Shown here: one piece after another, positions 5,030 to 6,393 of the stretch | Layout: each line of letters starts with the position of its first letter | Position numbering within the stretch: the stretch's first letter is position 1 | Assembly: GCA_025965295.1 (NCBI GenBank) | Contig: JAOPXF010000388.1 | Span: 1 to 6,393 of the forward strand | Length of the DNA: 6,393 nt | Direction: 5' to 3' | From: Nocardioides sp. | Lineage (GTDB): Bacteria; Actinomycetota; Actinomycetes; Propionibacteriales; Nocardioidaceae | Program-made: the position numbers and the translations under genes | The notes under the pieces: model-generated | The model's database searches: none | What the model saw: the letters and a program-made list of their open reading frames with translations, nothing else | Told to the model about the DNA's origin: nothing

Positions 5030-5764
5030 GTGTTCTACTGGTTCCTGAAGTGGGTCGCGCTGGGTCCTGTGCTCCGCATCGTGTTCCGCCCGCACGTCGA
5101 GGGCGCCCAGCACATCCCCGACGAGGGGCCCGCGATCCTCGCCAGCAACCACCTCTCGTACGCCGACTGGCTCTTCATGCCCCTGACCCTGACCCGCCGC
5201 GTGACGTTCGTGGCGAAGGCCGAGTACTTCAACAGCCCCGGCATCAAGGGCTGGTTCCAGAAGAAGTTCTTCGCCGGGTCCGGCCAGGTGCCGATCGACC
5301 GCTCGGGCGCCTCCGCGGCCGAGGGTGCGCTGTCGGCCGCGAAGCGGATCCTCGAGCAGGGGGAGCTCTTCGGGATCTACCCCGAGGGCACCCGCTCCCA
5401 CGACGGCAAGCTCTACCGCGGCAAGACCGGCGTCGCCCGCCTCGCGCTCGAGACGAAGGTCCCGGTGATCCCGGTCGCCGTGGTCGGCACCGATGTCGTG
5501 GCACCGCCCGGCAAGAAGTTCGGCACGTTCACCCGCCCGGTGGTCCGTTTCGGGAGGCCGCTCGACTTCTCCCGCTACGAGGGCATGGAGAACGACCGCT
5601 ACATCCTCCGCTCGATCACCGACGAGATCATGTACGAGATCATGCGGCTCAGCGGCCAGGAGTACGTCGACCAGTACGCCACCCGGGCCAAGGAGGAGTC
5701 CAGGCGCGCCGAGAAGGAGGCCGCGGAGGCCGCGGCCCCGGACGAGCGGAAGAAGGCGTCCTGA
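5030..5764 (+). CDS. PlsC-family 1-acyl-sn-glycerol-3-phosphate acyltransferase
   Basis: The protein has 244 residues. It should transfer an acyl chain to lysophosphatidic acid, giving phosphatidic acid, at the inner face of the membrane. Family blocks in order: NHLSYAD at 40-46, with the catalytic H41 and D46 (HX4D); GQVPIDR at 85-91; YPEGTRS at 117-123, where EGT binds the glycerol phosphate; and VPVIPV at 144-149. The N-terminal 20 residues (FYWFLKWVALGPVLRIVF) are hydrophobic and could anchor it to the membrane. The C-terminal 30 residues (about 215-244) are a charged Lys/Glu/Ala/Arg helix beyond the catalytic domain. The GTG at 5030 has a good GGGGAGG 8 nt upstream. Many actinobacteria carry several PlsC paralogues, some acting on glycolipids, so the exact acceptor is not certain. 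Its stop overlaps the likely start of the sensor kinase gene. Confidence 0.93.
   Translation: MFYWFLKWVALGPVLRIVFRPHVEGAQHIPDEGPAILASNHLSYADWLFMPLTLTRRVTFVAKAEYFNSPGIKGWFQKKFFAGSGQVPIDRSGASAAEGALSAAKRILEQGELFGIYPEGTRSHDGKLYRGKTGVARLALETKVPVIPVAVVGTDVVAPPGKKFGTFTRPVVRFGRPLDFSRYEGMENDRYILRSITDEIMYEIMRLSGQEYVDQYATRAKEESRRAEKEAAEAAAPDERKKAS
5749..5756 (+). promoter_or_regulatory. Ribosome binding site (GAAGAAGG) for the sensor kinase gene
   Basis: GAAGAAGG in the last codons of the acyltransferase gene ends 4 nt before the CTG at 5761. It is the main reason for preferring that unusual start codon over the GTG at 5833. Confidence 0.4.
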
Positions 5765-6393
5765 CCCCCACCCGCGAGTGGGCAGGTCCGGCCGCGGTCG
5801 CGGTCAAGGACCGGCTGTTCCGGGCGCTCGCCGTGCTGCGGGTGGTCCTGCTGCTCAACGCGGTGGCCCTGAACCTCTACCGGGCCGACAACTTCGAGCA
5901 CCCGCTGGCCGGAGCCGTCTGCGTCGTCGGCATGGTGGTGTGGACCGGCTTCGCGATCTGGGCGTACGACGCCGCCGGGCGCCGCACCTGGCGCCTGCTC
6001 GTCGCCGACCTCGCGGTGGCCGTGGGCATGCTGCTGGTCTCGCCGCTGGTCAAGGGCGAGAACCTCAACGCGAGCATCCCGGGCTTCTGGGTGATGGGGG
6101 CGCTGCTGGCCTGGGCCGTCCACTACCGGTTGCTCGGCGGGTTCGGCGCCGCTCTCTGCCTGTCGGTGGCCGACCTGTCGATCCGGCACGGCGTCTCGCA
6201 GTCCAACTACGGCAACATCTTCCTGCTGATGACCGGGGGCCCGATCGTCGGCTTCATGTGCGAGTCGCTGCAGCGGATGGCCGCGGAGCGGGACGAGGCG
6301 GAGCGGTCGGCGGCGGCCGCCGCGGAGCGCGCCCGGCTGGCCCGCGCCGTGCACGACGGCGTGCTCCAGGTGCTCGCCCTCGTCCAGCGCCGC
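5761..6393 (+). CDS. macS: MacS-type sensor histidine kinase, N-terminal part (partial)
   Basis: The frame is open to the right edge (211 codons) and has no stop. After a short polar start, hydrophobic segments fall at about 22-40, 49-68, 78-96, 107-142 and 150-168, giving five or six membrane helices with almost no extracytoplasmic domain. A Glu/Ala/Arg-rich linker (175-193) leads to RLARAVHDGVLQVLALVQRR, the HisKA_3-type dimerisation box with phospho-acceptor H198. The ATPase domain lies beyond the window. The layout and the AVHDGVLQVLALVQRR motif match MacS of the actinobacterial MacRS two-component system. A response regulator gene should follow downstream. No ATG, GTG or TTG lies in frame between the acyltransferase stop and the GTG at 5833, and starting there would cut into the first helix. 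CTG at 5761, overlapping the previous stop as CTGA, is therefore the likely start. Confidence 0.83.
   Translation, partial: MTPTREWAGPAAVAVKDRLFRALAVLRVVLLLNAVALNLYRADNFEHPLAGAVCVVGMVVWTGFAIWAYDAAGRRTWRLLVADLAVAVGMLLVSPLVKGENLNASIPGFWVMGALLAWAVHYRLLGGFGAALCLSVADLSIRHGVSQSNYGNIFLLMTGGPIVGFMCESLQRMAAERDEAERSAAAAAERARLARAVHDGVLQVLALVQRR

Noticed and set aside
4142..5401. Extended hydrolase frame starting at 5401
   Set aside because: The extra N-terminal part is antisense to the acyltransferase gene. Hydrolase-like sequence begins close to the ATG at 4912.
5599..6354. Minus-strand open frame of 251 codons over the sensor kinase
   Set aside because: It is rich in His/Arg/Gln/Gly with no domain and lies antisense to the MacS-type frame, whose membrane helices and H-box are clear.
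1..6393. Search for mobile elements, CRISPR, tRNA/rRNA, phage or toxin-antitoxin genes
   Set aside because: No terminal inverted repeats, direct-repeat arrays, transposase or integrase motifs or RNA gene signatures were seen. Codon usage looks uniform across the window.

Overview
The window is a stretch of very high-GC (about 70% by eye) chromosome from an actinobacterium. Codon third positions are almost all G or C, GTG starts are common, and several minus-strand genes look leaderless. The gene content (ArsA-type ATPase end, small Cys-motif protein, ROK sugar kinases, PlsC acyltransferase, MacS-type sensor kinase) fits a conserved actinobacterial neighbourhood. From memory, a related order surrounds glkA and macRS in Streptomyces. 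The flavour of the proteins suggests Nocardioides or another member of the Propionibacteriales, but this is an inference and the genus cannot be proved from the window.

Layout. Positions 1-2411 hold one tightly packed plus-strand operon: the last 45 codons of an ArsA/GET3-like ATPase, a 126-residue protein with a CxxCxxC motif and an acidic tail, and two tandem ROK-family kinases that resemble actinobacterial glucokinase. The first two junctions are stop/start overlaps (GTGA and ATGA) and the third is a 5-nt gap, so translational coupling is likely throughout. The operon ends by colliding with a minus-strand gene, and the two stop codons share the palindrome CTAG. Positions 2408-4912 hold three minus-strand genes: a TIGR00300/LOR-SDH-type protein (a candidate ornithine cyclodeaminase), a small proline-rich protein with two membrane segments, and an Est30-like alpha/beta hydrolase. 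Each has a -10-like hexamer 6-7 nt before its preferred start codon, so each probably has its own leaderless promoter. From 4913 a 117-nt divergent spacer leads into a plus-strand pair: a PlsC-family acyltransferase and the 5' part of a MacS-type sensor histidine kinase, which overlaps the acyltransferase stop and appears to use a CTG start.

How the genes may work together. The ROK pair would phosphorylate glucose or a related sugar at entry to glycolysis. The acyltransferase belongs to phospholipid synthesis, and the divergent hydrolase could act on acyl esters or monoacylglycerols. The TIGR00300 protein would link ornithine to proline if it has the activity reported for its relatives. The sensor kinase should pair with a response regulator just beyond the right edge. 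I see no mobile element, CRISPR array, tRNA, rRNA or phage gene. The region looks like ordinary core chromosome with several small architectural oddities, not a novel defence or biosynthetic system.
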